DNA of 64,000 bases, from contig JBGAIO010000001.1 of assembly GCA_044225415.1 (NCBI GenBank), positions 1 through 64,000 of the forward strand, given 5' to 3'. The notes under the pieces are model-generated. The model had not been told where the DNA came from. It did no database searches and was given only the letters and a program-made list of their open reading frames with translations. The stretch is from JALORV01 sp044225415 (GTDB lineage Bacteria; Pseudomonadota; Gammaproteobacteria; Burkholderiales; Burkholderiaceae_F). Each line of letters begins with the position of its first letter. Position 1 is the first letter of the stretch. Shown one piece after another: positions 20,281-35,233 of this stretch. A program made the translations under genes and the position numbers.

Positions 20281-21077
20281 CTAGTCGGCCCTGCTCACGG
20301 CACCGGAACCGGCGACCGACTTGCGGATCACCGGCGAGCCGCGATACGTGACGTCGCCCGACCCGCGATGGCGACGTCGAGAACCTGCTGCGCGTTCACA
20401 TGCGCGTCGCCGCTGCCGGCCAGGCGCACCTTGACGGTCTGGCCGACCAGATTGGCGGTGCGGATGTCGCCCGAACCGGCGACGCTGAACCCCTGTTCGT
20501 CCGCGCGACCGCTCGCCGAGAAGTCACCGCTGCCGCTGATCGACACGCCGAGTACGCCGACCTCGAGGGAGTCGGCCTTCACATCGGAGCTGCCGGAGAT
20601 CGCCACGGCCAGCATCTGTCCGCGCAGACGTTCGATGCGTGCATCGCCGCTGCCGCTGAGCGCCAGCGAACTGAGGGTCTTGAACTCGATCGCGACCTGC
20701 GCGTCGTTCGAACTGCGCAGCGCCGCGTCCGGACGGAAGCGGATCAGCAGCGTGCCGGCGTTCGCCGTGTCGACCTGGGTCTCGATCAGCGCCACCAGGT
20801 TGTCGTCGAAGCGCACCGTCGCCTGTTCGCGGTCGGACTGGCGGAGCACGACGTCGATCGCGCCTTCGACGCGGACGGCGGTGAAGGGAGCGAGCACGCG
20901 CACGTCGCTGGTGACGCGTCCCGAGCCCGACGTCCGGCTGCCCGACGGGCCGACCGTGACGCTGGTGTTGATCGCCGCGGCGGGTGACCGCGAACGCGGG
21001 CGCGGCGCCAGCGGCCAGTGTGCAGGCGGCCAGGGCGGAGATGGAGCAGAAGGAGGGCGAAGCCGGATGGCGGGCAT
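20281..21077 (-). CDS. Secreted DUF2807 (head-GIN) protein (frameshifted at both ends)
   Basis: The central 200 residues are clean and repetitive, with recurring SGSGD units (ALSGSGDARI, ISGSSDVKA, SISGSGDFSA, VAGSGDIRT, RLAGSGDAHV). These are the beta-helix-like repeats of DUF2807. A signal peptide (CSISALAACTLAAGAAPAFA) is readable in a neighbouring frame just after ATG 21077, so two indels affect the N-terminus. Another near 20350 hides the normal end (GSGDVTYRG then SVAGSGAVSRAD and TAG at 20281-20283). It is predicted to be periplasmic or surface-exposed; function unknown. Confidence 0.78.
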
Positions 21078-21227
21078 GGGTCAGGTCGCAGATCGTCAAG
21101 AGTCGGTGTCAGCATGATGCCGGCCGCCGTCGACCTGCCGGCGGGGCGCGACGCACGGCAGCACGGCCGGCATGGAATGCAATGCGGCGCGATTGGCGTC
21201 GCCGCCGATGCCCCCGGGCGGACCCTT

Positions 21228-22433
21228 TCAGCGGGTCGCCGGGGCCGACGCGGGCGGCGGCGTGGCGGACGGGCCCGGCAGCGGTGCAGCGGCCCCGGGC
21301 GGTGCCGCACGGGGACCCGGCGCACCGGCCGCGGCCGGCGCCTTGCCGTCACGTGCGCTCTTCAGCAGTTCCTGGGCTTCCTTCTGCCCGCGCGCGGCCG
21401 CGCGCGAAATCCACAGCACGGCCTCGCGCTGGTCCGGTGCCAGCCCGTCCTTGTCCGACAGCAATGCCAGTCCGAGCTGGAACGCAGCGCCCGCGTTACC
21501 GCGCTCGGCGGCCCGCCGCAGCAATGCGCCGGCCATCGCGGAATCGCGCGGCACGCCCTCGCCGCCGCGCAGCGGCAGCGTGCCCAGCATCCACTGGGCG
21601 TCGACAGCCCCTTCTCGGCCGCCGGCTCGAGCAGCGCCCGGATGCGCAGGTCGACGTTGTCCGGCGCCGGCACCGTGCGTTGCAGGATCTGCGCGAAGAA
21701 TCGCGCCCACGCGGCGTCGGCATCGATGTACGGCTTGAGCTGCGCTTCGGCATTGCGCACGTCGGCAGCGCGCGCGTACTCGCCGGCCTTCTGCAACGCC
21801 GCCTCGGAGTAGCGCTGGAAAGTGAGACTGGCCATCGCGGCCTCCGCGTCGCGCAGCACCGGCGAGGCGATGGCGTCGCGCGTGCTGCGCTCGGACACGC
21901 CGACTTCGATCAGCAGGCGCGGTTCGGTGGGATGCACGCACGACAGTCCGATGATGTTCATGAACGTCGGCACCGCGTTCTTCTTCGCCGCGTCGCCCGC
22001 GAGGCGTCGTCCTCGGGCACGCGCGCGGCGAGCGTGTGGCGTGCGCAGCGCGTGCCGGCATGGCGGGTCAGCGTCTCTTCGTGCTGGCCGAGCAGAAGCG
22101 CTCGCCGGATGCGCGCATGCTGGGCCACGGCGAGAAGTTCCGCATCAGGCCGATCTCGGCGTCGCGCAGTTCGCTGGCGATGACCAGCACCACGCCCTAC
22201 GACGCGTCGTTGAGCAGCGCGCGCGCCATCGTCGCGCCGCGCGGCGTGCTGCTGGCTACTTTCCAGTCGGTGTTCGCCGGCGTGGTGAAGCCGAAACCGA
22301 TGAACGACCACGGCGTGCCCGGGGCGCTCTGCGGGATCTGCGCGATGTTGTCGTCGACGGGCGCGGACTGCGCAAAGGCAGCCGCGGGCAGCAGGGCGCA
22401 GGCGAAGGCGAGTGCGCGGTAGCGAGGATGCAT
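21228..22433 (-). CDS. Secreted Sel1-repeat protein (frameshifted)
   Basis: From ATG 22433 a Sec signal (MHPRYRALAFACALLPAAAFA) is followed by WSFIGFGFTTPANTDWKV and then a frame break near 22200. The protein continues as VIASELRDAEIGLMRNF, breaks again near 22070 and 22000, then runs as MNIIGLSCVHPTEPRLLIEV, an LTFQRYSEAALQKAGEYA helix, and a last shift near 21600 into two Sel1 units (AQWMLGTLPLRGGEGV, AAFQLGLALLSDKDG). It ends in a Pro/Ala/Gly-rich tail. Sel1 repeats are protein-protein interaction scaffolds. Location is probably periplasmic. It is downstream of the cytochrome gene but separated by a terminator. Confidence 0.72.
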
Positions 22434-22579
22434 TGGCAACGGGTCAGCGTGGGTCTGCCGCAGGATAGCGGAGGCTTTGCAGCCGAACCCCGCAATTACC
22501 GGCTGGAAACCACCGATCGTCTGCGATCCGGCCGGCGGGCATTGAACGCCTGCAGCGCGCATCGATCGGGCGTCCATTG

Positions 22580-22618
22580 AAAACGGCGCCGGCCCGCGCG
22601 AACGCAGGCCGGCGCCGT
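22580..22618 (-). terminator. Rho-independent terminator of the multiheme cytochrome gene
   Basis: On the minus strand a perfect 12-bp stem (22607-22618 with 22583-22594, arms acggcgccggcc and ggccggcgccgt) with a 12-base loop is followed by four T. It starts 17 bases after the cytochrome stop codon. Confidence 0.88.
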
Positions 22619-22634
22619 CCGGTACGTCCGCAGC

Positions 22635-24706
22635 CTACTTCGCGGTGGACGCGACCCTGGCGTTGACCGAGCCGCCCAGGGCGACGGTGCGGGCTCCGCC
22701 GGCGAGCAGCCTGGCTTCGTCGGCCTTCTGCTTCGTGTAGTTGGGCGCGTGGACGCCGGACGAGCCATCCTTCTCGATCGCGTCGATGATCTCCTGCGCC
22801 TGGTTGATCATCAGTTGCGCCTGCGCGCGAGTCGTCACGGGCGTCTTCGCGGACGCCAGTGCCTTGCGGGCATCGGTCAGCAGCTTCTTCGTCTCGGCCA
22901 CGCCTTCCTTGACGGGCTTCTGCCACGCGACCACGCGTTCGTAGATCTGCTGCTGCGTCTTGAACTTGTATTCATCCGGCAGCTGCGACAGGGCCGGGCT
23001 GTGGCAACCACCCGCCTGCACCATGTGACCATCCGACCACGACGTGCGGCCGCAGGTCCATTGCAGGTCGAGTGCCGCGCGGCCGTCCATGTTCTTCGCC
23101 AGCTGCCACGGGCCATCCTTCCAGTCGCGTCCCTTGCCGGCCGGCGGATTGATGGACTTGTACGACGGCGACACGTTGATCTTCCAGATGTGCGACGTGC
23201 GCGCGGTGTCGAAGCCCGCGTGGTCCGAGTACTGGATCGCGGCGAAGTTCTCGCAGCTCATCATCACCGGCATGTGGCAGGCCGCGCAGGTGTTGCTGGA
23301 GTGCATGTCGCGGTTCTTGAAGAACGCGGTCTGGCTGGGGTGGCAGTCTTCGCACTGCTTCTTCAGGCCCGGCACCGTGTACAGATCCTTCCAGTCGTTG
23401 GCGGTGACTTCGTGCGGGTCGTGGCAGGTCGAGCAGTTCATGCCCGCGTCCTTGTGCTTCGTGTTGAACGTCTGTGAACCTTCGGTGCCGCAGGAGGGCA
23501 GCCGGCTCTTGAAGTACGACGTGAAGGGCCGCTTCTCGCTGATCTTCGCCTGCTCCTCGTTCCACGCGAAGCGCTGTGGTGGCAGCGTTCGCAGTTGGAG
23601 GGCACCGAGCCGCGCGCGCTGGCGTTGACCAGGTGGCCGCCGGCGCCATGGCATTCCTCGCAGCTGATGCCCTTGCTGATCGTGTGCTTGCGCAGTTCCT
23701 CCGGATTGCCGAGGGCGGCGATCAGTTCGGCCTGGCTCTTGAAATCGAACTTGAACGAGTGGCACACCTCGCAGTACGCGGAGGCCGGCTGGAACAGCAT
23801 GCCCTTCTGGTACTGCGAGCCGTAGGAGTTCATGCCCCACTGCGTGCTGCGCTGGTTGCCGAAATCCTCGATCCGGGTCGGGAAGCCCGGGATCCAGTCG
23901 GCGATCTTCTTCGCGGTCTCGGGCGTCAGGCCCGCGGCCCACGAGCGCGAGAACTGGTTGCCGCCCGCGACCAGCGTGCCGGTGCCGTCCTTGTAGTTGC
24001 CGTCGACGACGTGGAACGTGCCGCGCACGAGATACGAGTCGAGGAAGCCGTACTTGGTGCGCGGCGTGCCGATGATCGCGAACACCGCGTCCGGCGTGAT
24101 GCCCGGCGGCAGGATCGCGGCGGGTGCCGGCGGATACACCGGCGCCTTCAGGTCCTTGACCTCGGTGATCTCGTCCGGGAAGCGCACGACCTTCGCATGG
24201 CGCGAGCGCTCCCATGCCTGGTATTGCGCCGGGTGGCATTCGCCGCACTTCTTCGGCTCGACGAACTTGTTGGGCAGGTCGAGGATCGACTCTTCGCCCA
24301 GCCGATAGGTGATCGACGCATGCGCGAGATGGTCCTTCGCGGCGAGCTTGTTGCCGCCGCCGAACTCGACGAACTCCTCCTCGCGGTCGCTGACCTGCGG
24401 CGTACCGAGCAGCCGGCCTTCCTTCTTGTAGATACGGAAGATCGGATGGTTCTGCTTCAGGTAGTCGAGGAACATCTGCTCCTGGTCGACATAACCTTCC
24501 AGCGTGCGAGGCGCGTTGGCGTCGACGGTGCCGCCGTGCATGGCATGGCCTGCATGCGCATCGGCGGCCGCCGCTCGGGCGGCATCCGGCTGGATCACTC
24601 CCGGTTTGGTGGCGTCGGCCGCCGACAGCGGACCGGCGGCCAGGCCCAGGGCGCCGGCCAGGACGGCGCCAGGCGGCCGCTGCGCCTGAATTGACTCGCG
24701 TACATG
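22635..24706 (-). CDS. Octaheme cytochrome c with C-x15-C-H motif, MccA-like (two frameshifts)
   Basis: ATG 24706 has an ideal Shine-Dalgarno (gaggagg, 7 bases upstream). A break near 24675 then joins the signal peptide AVLAGALGLAAGPLSAADA, so the product is exported. Seven CxxCH haem sites are present: CGECH (24233-24247), CEVCH (23759-23773), CEECH (23648-23662), CERCH (23579-23593), CSTCH (23421-23435), CEDCH (23340-23354) and CAACH (23274-23288). An eighth site has the form C-x15-C-H (23001-23054, CGR...GGCH). Seven CxxCH plus one CX15CH is the signature of MccA/SirA-type octaheme sulfite reductases. A second frame break lies near 23575. An His-rich HAGHAMHGG stretch follows the signal. 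Length is about 690 residues. The substrate is inferred from the motif only; no quinol oxidase or haem-lyase gene is adjacent. Confidence 0.82.
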
Positions 24707-24822
24707 ACTCCTCCTCGTCGCGAAACTTGCGGCGTGCCGACTGCGACCATCGGCGCGCAAACCCCGACCCGCAAGCTAGGACGCGGCCGTCCGTCGCACC
24801 ATCTGCACGGAGGCATACACGG

Positions 24823-24840
24823 ATAGGTACAGGTTCCTAT
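24823..24840. promoter_or_regulatory. 18-bp imperfect palindrome upstream of the cytochrome gene
   Basis: The sequence ATAGGTACAGGTTCCTAT is symmetric at 14 of 18 positions (ATAGG-N-AC-NN-GT-N-CCTAT pattern). It lies 117 bases before the cytochrome start in a 280-base gap after the uvrA-like gene. The spacing suits an operator, but no regulator family is assigned. The rest of the gap (24707-24986) shows only the cytochrome Shine-Dalgarno. Confidence 0.4.
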
Positions 24841-24986
24841 GCGCGTGCCGATGACCGCGCGCCGGAGCATTGATTCGATGGAGGAAATGCGCGGCGCACA
24901 GGCACCGCGGCCCGGTCGGTCAGCGCTTGCCGCAGATCAAGGGACGGCACACGCCGTGTGCCTGCAGCAACAGATGTTGCCGTCGC

Positions 24987-30611
<5,625 letters not shown>

Positions 30612-30713
30612 CGGAAGGGAGCGGAGCGCTGCTGGCCGAGTCTCGCAGATGGCTCCCGGCCGGCCGATATCAACGGTGGAAAAACGCGCCGATGCGGGGC
30701 TTGCCGGAAGCGG

Positions 30714-30735
30714 ATACTGTAGTTTCCTACAGTAT
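30714..30735. promoter_or_regulatory. LexA (SOS) operator upstream of the uvrA-like gene
   Basis: TACTGT (30715-30720), eight bases, ACAGTA (30729-30734): an exact match to the TACTGT-N8-ACAGTA form of the enterobacterial LexA consensus. It lies inside a larger perfect 13-bp inverted repeat (30710-30722 with 30727-30739). It sits in the 135-base gap between rnk and the uvrA-like gene, both on the minus strand, 104 bases before the uvrA start. LexA repression with SOS induction is expected. The hairpin has no T-run, so it is not a terminator. Confidence 0.85.
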
Positions 30736-30746
30736 CCGCCCGGTCG

Positions 30747-31154
30747 TCAATCGACGTCGGCGGTCTGCTCCGCCAGCACGGCGACGATGCGCAGTGTTCG
30801 CGGCTGCCCGGTCGGCAGGATCACGGTGACCGTACGCCCGACCACGTTGCCGAGCAATGCGCGTCCGATGGGCGAGAACACTGAAATGCGCCCCTCGCGT
30901 GGATCGGCCTGCTGCGGGCTGACCAGCACCACGCGCCGGCGCGGCCCGTCCGGCAATTCGTCGTAGTCGACGGCGGAATTGAGTCGCACCGTGCCGTGCG
31001 GCAGCGCGCGCGGATGCAGCACCTGCGCGTCGAACAGCTTCGACGCCAGTTCGTTCGACGAGTCTTCGCTTTCGCGTCGCGCGGATTCGAAGAGCATGCG
31101 GTTGATGGCCTGCGCATCCGCCTGCGCAATGTACAGATCGGGTCCTGCAGTCAT
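30747..31154 (-). CDS. rnk: Rnk-like GreA/GreB C-terminal domain protein, nucleoside diphosphate kinase regulator
   Basis: 135 residues from ATG 31154; the in-frame extension upstream is not supported. The N-terminal part (DLYIAQADAQAINRML) matches the short helical region of Rnk, and residues about 60-130 form a GreA/GreB-type C-terminal domain (HGTVRLNSAVDYDEL, FSPIGRALLGNVVGRTVTV, LRIVAVL). Rnk binds RNA polymerase near the secondary channel like Gre factors but lacks the long coiled coil. A clean frame. It is the nearest upstream gene to the uvrA-like gene, on the same strand. Confidence 0.82.
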   Translation of the reverse strand: MTAGPDLYIAQADAQAINRMLFESARRESEDSSNELASKLFDAQVLHPRALPHGTVRLNSAVDYDELPDGPRRRVVLVSPQQADPREGRISVFSPIGRALLGNVVGRTVTVILPTGQPRTLRIVAVLAEQTADVD

Positions 31155-31517
31155 GTCGTACTCCAGAGCGTGAAGGGCTGCGCGGCGCACGCGGCGCGGC
31201 GGCAGCGATCCAATCGGAAAGGGGGGAGGGAAAACGCTCCCGGCAGGGCCCGGTCCGCGGCCGCTCAGCGCGGCGGGATCGGGCGGCTGCCGGGCCTAAT
31301 CAAGAAAGGCCGCGGTTCCGCAGCGCCCGTGTCCACCGAAGCCGCGGCCGAGCGCCGCGCGCTGCAGGCAGCAGCAGGCGTCAGCGCAAAGGACAGGGCG
31401 GATGAACACGGACATGGCTCGATCGATGTTGGCGCAGTCATCAGGACGACGCAGTGCCGACCATAGCATGGACGCGCTGGGCCGACGGCGTCTGCACCGT
31501 CGATGAAAGGCGGCCGC
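31155..31517. other. Intergenic region, no gene seen
   Basis: 363 bases between the rnk-like gene and a minus-strand lipoprotein gene. It contains a purine run (aaaggggggaggg near 31220) and GC-rich sequence, but no ORF with family similarity, no clear terminator and no convincing promoter. Confidence 0.5.
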
Positions 31518-32051
31518 TCAGTCGACGTGCAGCGGCCTGCCGCCGAACGCGTAGCGCGCGAAGTCGTCGAACTGGCGCGTGACGAGTCCCGGCGTCGGAT
31601 TGCGGCCGATTTCGTCGCGGCGGTCGAACACCATGTCGGTGCCGACCTGCAGGCGCACCCAGCGCGGATAGGCGTACATGTAGCCGGTGAGGTGATCGAG
31701 CACCATGAAGCTCGTCCCGCCGGGCAGCAGCATCTGCATCGGCTGCATGTTGACCGCGCGCGATACGACGACGGCACGCGCCATCGGATATCGGTCGCCG
31801 CGGCATTCGATGATCAGCGGGTTCGACGAGCGCCGCACCTGCGTGTCGAACATCGGCGTGACGCCGACGTATTCCGCGTCTGCATTGCTGACCTTGCAGC
31901 TCATGCCATCCACCGTGCGGCCCTGCGCGTCGACGGTCTGGATGCTGACCTTCTGCGTCGAGTCGCCCGCCATCGTCGCGCAGCCGGACAGCACCGCCAC
32001 TGCAGACAGGGCTGCAACGGCGATGGACAGGCGGGCGAAACTGGCATGCAT
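31518..32051 (-). CDS. Lipoprotein of unknown function
   Basis: 177 residues from ATG 32051. A lipoprotein signal ends at VLSGC (Cys24, then ATMAG), so it is lipid-anchored in the envelope. The mature domain has VSIQTVDAQG, a Cys pair (MSCKVSN and IIECRGD) that may form a disulphide, and a C-terminal aromatic region (TGYMYAYPRW, DDFARYAFGG). The ATMAG-STQKVSIQT start resembles a group of small outer-membrane lipoproteins common in proteobacteria, without assigned function. Clean frame; single gene. Confidence 0.8.
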   Translation of the reverse strand: MHASFARLSIAVAALSAVAVLSGCATMAGDSTQKVSIQTVDAQGRTVDGMSCKVSNADAEYVGVTPMFDTQVRRSSNPLIIECRGDRYPMARAVVVSRAVNMQPMQMLLPGGTSFMVLDHLTGYMYAYPRWVRLQVGTDMVFDRRDEIGRNPTPGLVTRQFDDFARYAFGGRPLHVD

Positions 32052-32391
32052 GGCGGCAGCGTTGTCCGGGCGAAAGCAAGGCGCAGGGTGGGGCAACCAA
32101 TCTAGCGGGGCCGGCCGCCGTGCGCCCTCCAGCGAAAGGATTAACGGTGGTTCGTCACCCGTTCGATCGAGGAGGCGGAGCCAGTCTGCCCCGGCGAATG
32201 CGCGCGCCATGCCGGGAACACGGCGGCGAAGCAGCGGCATTTCATGCGGAGGCACGTCGCGAGGCGACGGACGGTCGTTCTGCAAGGTTTCCGGGCGCGG
32301 GCAGCCCGCGGGTTTTCCTGAGGGCGCCGCGTCCGACGCGCCTGATACGGGTCAACCGCGGCGGCACGCCCGGCTGCGACGCTCCGTTTCC
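32052..32391. other. Intergenic region between divergent genes, no gene seen
   Basis: 340 bases between the divergently transcribed lipoprotein and small membrane protein genes, so promoters for both should be here. No consensus -10/-35 pair stands out, and no hairpin followed by T or riboswitch-like structure was seen. Confidence 0.5.
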
Positions 32392-32736
32392 ATGATCCGC
32401 ACCGTTTCGCTGCTGCTCGCGCCCATGCTGGCGCTCGGCGTGCTCGCCGCCCATTTCGTCCGCGCCCGGATGCTGGTGGCTGCGGCGCTCTGCGTGCTGA
32501 TGATCGCGCTGCTCGCCGTGCCGCGCGCGTGGGTCGCGCGCGTCGTGCAGATCGCCCTGGTCATCGGCGCGCTGGAATGGGCGCGCACGCTGGCCGCGCT
32601 GCTCGCCTCGCGCATGGCGATCGGCCAGCCGTACCTGCGCATGACGGCGATCCTCGTCGTCGTCGCGCTGCTGACGCTGGCGAGCGCGTGGGTGTTCCGC
32701 GCGCGCCCGCTGCGTACGCGCTACCGGCTCGGCTGA
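32392..32736 (+). CDS. Small integral membrane protein of unknown function
   Basis: 114 residues with four predicted membrane helices (about 5-22, 27-46, 49-70 and 82-103) separated by short Arg-containing loops, ending in the basic FRARPLRTRYRLG. Hydrophobicity and the positive-inside pattern support a real protein. No family is assigned; similar unnamed proteins are common in Burkholderiales. No strong Shine-Dalgarno precedes ATG 32392. The 3' end overlaps the convergent amidohydrolase gene by 16 bases. Confidence 0.7.
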   Translation: MIRTVSLLLAPMLALGVLAAHFVRARMLVAAALCVLMIALLAVPRAWVARVVQIALVIGALEWARTLAALLASRMAIGQPYLRMTAILVVVALLTLASAWVFRARPLRTRYRLG

Positions 32737-33920
32737 GCCAGAAACTTCTGCACGAGCCGCACCCAGAACGTCGCGCCGATCGGGATCAGTTCGTCGTTGA
32801 AGTCATAGCTGGGGTTGTGCAGCATGCACGGGCCCATGCCGTGTCCGGCCAGGCGATGGCCGCCTTCGCCGTTGCCGATGAACACGTAGGCGCCCGGCCG
32901 CGCCTTCAGCATGAACGCGAAGTCCTCCGCGCCCATGGTCGGGTCGATGTCGGTGTGCACGTGATCGGCGCCGACGACGTCGGCGGCCACTTCCGCCGCG
33001 AAGGCAGCCTCGACCGCATGATTGACGGTCGGCGGATAGTTCCACTTGAAGGTCACGTCGGCTTCGCAGCCGTGCGCCGCCGCGGTCGCCTCGGCGATGC
33101 GCCGCATGTGCTGCTCGATGTGCGCCGTCATCTCGTCGCCGAACGTGCGTACCGTGCCGCCGATGGTGGCGAACTCCGGGATCACGTTGCAGATGTCGCC
33201 GGCGTGGATCATCGTCACCGACAGCACCGCGGCCTCCACCGGCTTGCGCGTGCGCGTGATGATGGCCTGCAGGCCGTTGACGATCTGCACGGCGACGAAC
33301 ACCGGATCGACGCCGAGATGCGGCATCGCCGCGTGCGCGCCCTTGCCGCGCACCACGATGTCGAATTCATTGCTGGAGGCCATCTGCGGCCCCGCCTTCA
33401 CGCCGAACTTGCCGACCTGCATGCCCGGCCAGTTGTGCATGCCGAACACGGCGTCGCACGGACACTTCAGGAACAGGCCGTCGTCGATCATTGCCTGCGC
33501 ACCGGCGCCGCCTTCCTCGGCCGGCTGGAAGATGACGTGCACGGTACCGTCGAAGGGCCGGTCTTCGGCCAGGTACTTCGCGGCGGCGAGCAGCATCGCC
33601 GTGTGGCCGTCGTGCCCGCAGGCGTGCATCTTGCCGTCGTGCCGCGAGCGGTGCGCGAACTGGTTGCCTTCCTGGATCGGCAGCGCGTCCATGTCCGCAC
33701 GCAGCCCGATGCTGCGGGAACGGCTGCCATTGCGCAGCGTGCCGACGACGCCGGTCCTGCCGAGCCCGCGGGTCACCGCATAGCCCCATTCGGCCAGCCG
33801 GGCGGCGACCAGATCCGCTGTACGGTTTTCCTCGTAGCGCAGTTCGGGATGCGCGTGGATATCGCGGCGAATGGCTTCGATCTCGCTGCGGAAGGCGACG
33901 ACGCGGTCGATCAGGTTCAT
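32721..33920 (-). CDS. M20 family amidohydrolase (hippurate hydrolase-like)
   Basis: 399 residues, clean. The peptidase M20D pattern is complete: IHAHPELRYEE near residue 20, ADMDALPI, the metal-site MHACGHDGHTAML near 98-110, PAEEGGAGA with the Glu pair, FGMHNWPG, the dimerisation domain with GKGAHAAMPH, and MGAEDFAFML with the C-terminal metal ligand, then MLHNPSYDFND. It should cleave N-acyl-amino acids or similar amides using two metal ions in the cytoplasm. It is a paralogue of the enzyme in the peptide-transporter cluster (10538-11748). Divergent from argE. Confidence 0.93.
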   Translation of the reverse strand: MNLIDRVVAFRSEIEAIRRDIHAHPELRYEENRTADLVAARLAEWGYAVTRGLGRTGVVGTLRNGSRSRSIGLRADMDALPIQEGNQFAHRSRHDGKMHACGHDGHTAMLLAAAKYLAEDRPFDGTVHVIFQPAEEGGAGAQAMIDDGLFLKCPCDAVFGMHNWPGMQVGKFGVKAGPQMASSNEFDIVVRGKGAHAAMPHLGVDPVFVAVQIVNGLQAIITRTRKPVEAAVLSVTMIHAGDICNVIPEFATIGGTVRTFGDEMTAHIEQHMRRIAEATAAAHGCEADVTFKWNYPPTVNHAVEAAFAAEVAADVVGADHVHTDIDPTMGAEDFAFMLKARPGAYVFIGNGEGGHRLAGHGMGPCMLHNPSYDFNDELIPIGATFWVRLVQKFLAQPSR

Positions 33921-34006
33921 GGCGGCCTCGGAGTGAGCAAGGATCGTACTGAACTGGCGCGATGTGTGCCGATCCCCCGGGCGGTGGCAGGGCCTAAGAT
34001 CCGGGC

Positions 34007-35233
34007 ATGAACAAGCCCGTTCCCACCGCGGCCGAGTTGCGGCCGCCGCCGGCCGCTCAGCCTTCGGCGGACGCGCTGGCCATGATCGACCGGCTGATCG
34101 CGATGCCGACGGTCAGCCGTGACTCCAATCTGGGACTGATCGAGTACGCGCGCGACCACCTGGCGTCGCTGGGGGTGCGGTCGCAACTCATCTACGACGC
34201 ATCGGCGAAGAAGGCCAATTTGTTCGCGACGCTGGCCGACGAACCCGACCGGCTGAAGACCGGCGGACTGGTGCTGTCGGGCCACACGGACACCGTGCCG
34301 GTCGACGGGCAGGACTGGTCGAGCGACCCCTTCGTCGCCACGCACCGCGACGGCCGCATCCACGGGCGCGGCAGCGCCGACATGAAGGGCTTCATCGCGA
34401 TCGCGCTGGCGTGGGCGCCGCGCTTCCTCGCTGCGCAGCGCACGATGCCGATCCACCTGGCGCTGACCTACGACGAGGAAACGACCTTCCTCGGCGTGCG
34501 CGGCCTGGTCGCGGACCTCGCCGAACGCGGCATCCACCCGTCGGCGTGCCTGATCGGCGAGCCCACCGACATGCAGGCGATTGTCGCGCACAAGGGCAAG
34601 CGCGACTGCGTGTGCCGCGTGCGCGGCCGCGAAGCGCATTCGTCGCTGACGCCGACCGGCGTCAACGCCATCGAGTTCGCGGCGCGACTGATTGCCTACG
34701 TGCGGTCGGTGGCCGATCGATTGTCGCGTGACGAGCCGCGCGATGATCGCTTCGCTGTGCCGTACACGACCTTGCAGACCGGGCTGGTGCGCGGCGGCAT
34801 CGCGGTCAACGTCGTGCCGCGCGACTGCGAGTTCACGTTCGAGATGCGCAATCTGCCGACGATGTCGACCGACGCGCTCGCCGACGACATCGTCGCGTAT
34901 GCGCGCCGCGAACTCGAACCGGCGATGAAGGCGGTCAGCGCCGAGGCGGGCTTCGCGTTCGACCACGGCATGAACATCCCGGCTTTCGGCATCGCTCCCG
35001 ACGCGCCGCTGGTGAAGTGGGCGCAGGCCATCGCGCGCAACGCGCTGCAGCCCGGCGCGGTGAGCTTCGCCACCGAGGCCAGCATGTACATGGCCGCGGG
35101 CATCCCGACCGTCGTGCTCGGCCCGGGCTCGATCGACCAGGCGCACAAGCCCGACGAGTACCTGAGCTATGCGCAGGTCGCCGCCTGCGAGCAGTTCTTC
35201 GATCGCATGCTGTGTGAGCCATGGAAAGCATGA
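34007..35233 (+). CDS. argE: Acetylornithine deacetylase
   Basis: 408 residues, clean. ArgE removes acetyl from N2-acetylornithine in arginine synthesis. Visible motifs of the M20A family: LSGHTDTVPVDGQDW with the first metal His, GRGSADMKGF with the bridging Asp, LTYDEETTFLGVRG with the catalytic Glu, a LIGEPTDM segment, the lid domain GREAHSSLTPTGVNAIEFAA, and the C-terminal SFATEASMY and GPGSIDQAHKPDEY with the last ligand His. A TAAGAT -10-like hexamer at 33995-34000 lies only 6 bases before ATG and no Shine-Dalgarno is present, which suggests a leaderless message. Confidence 0.95.
   Translation: MNKPVPTAAELRPPPAAQPSADALAMIDRLIAMPTVSRDSNLGLIEYARDHLASLGVRSQLIYDASAKKANLFATLADEPDRLKTGGLVLSGHTDTVPVDGQDWSSDPFVATHRDGRIHGRGSADMKGFIAIALAWAPRFLAAQRTMPIHLALTYDEETTFLGVRGLVADLAERGIHPSACLIGEPTDMQAIVAHKGKRDCVCRVRGREAHSSLTPTGVNAIEFAARLIAYVRSVADRLSRDEPRDDRFAVPYTTLQTGLVRGGIAVNVVPRDCEFTFEMRNLPTMSTDALADDIVAYARRELEPAMKAVSAEAGFAFDHGMNIPAFGIAPDAPLVKWAQAIARNALQPGAVSFATEASMYMAAGIPTVVLGPGSIDQAHKPDEYLSYAQVAACEQFFDRMLCEPWKA

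Noticed and set aside
30710..30739. The 13-bp inverted repeat as terminator of rnk
   Set aside because: There is no T-run on the minus strand, and the sequence is an exact LexA box, which explains it better.
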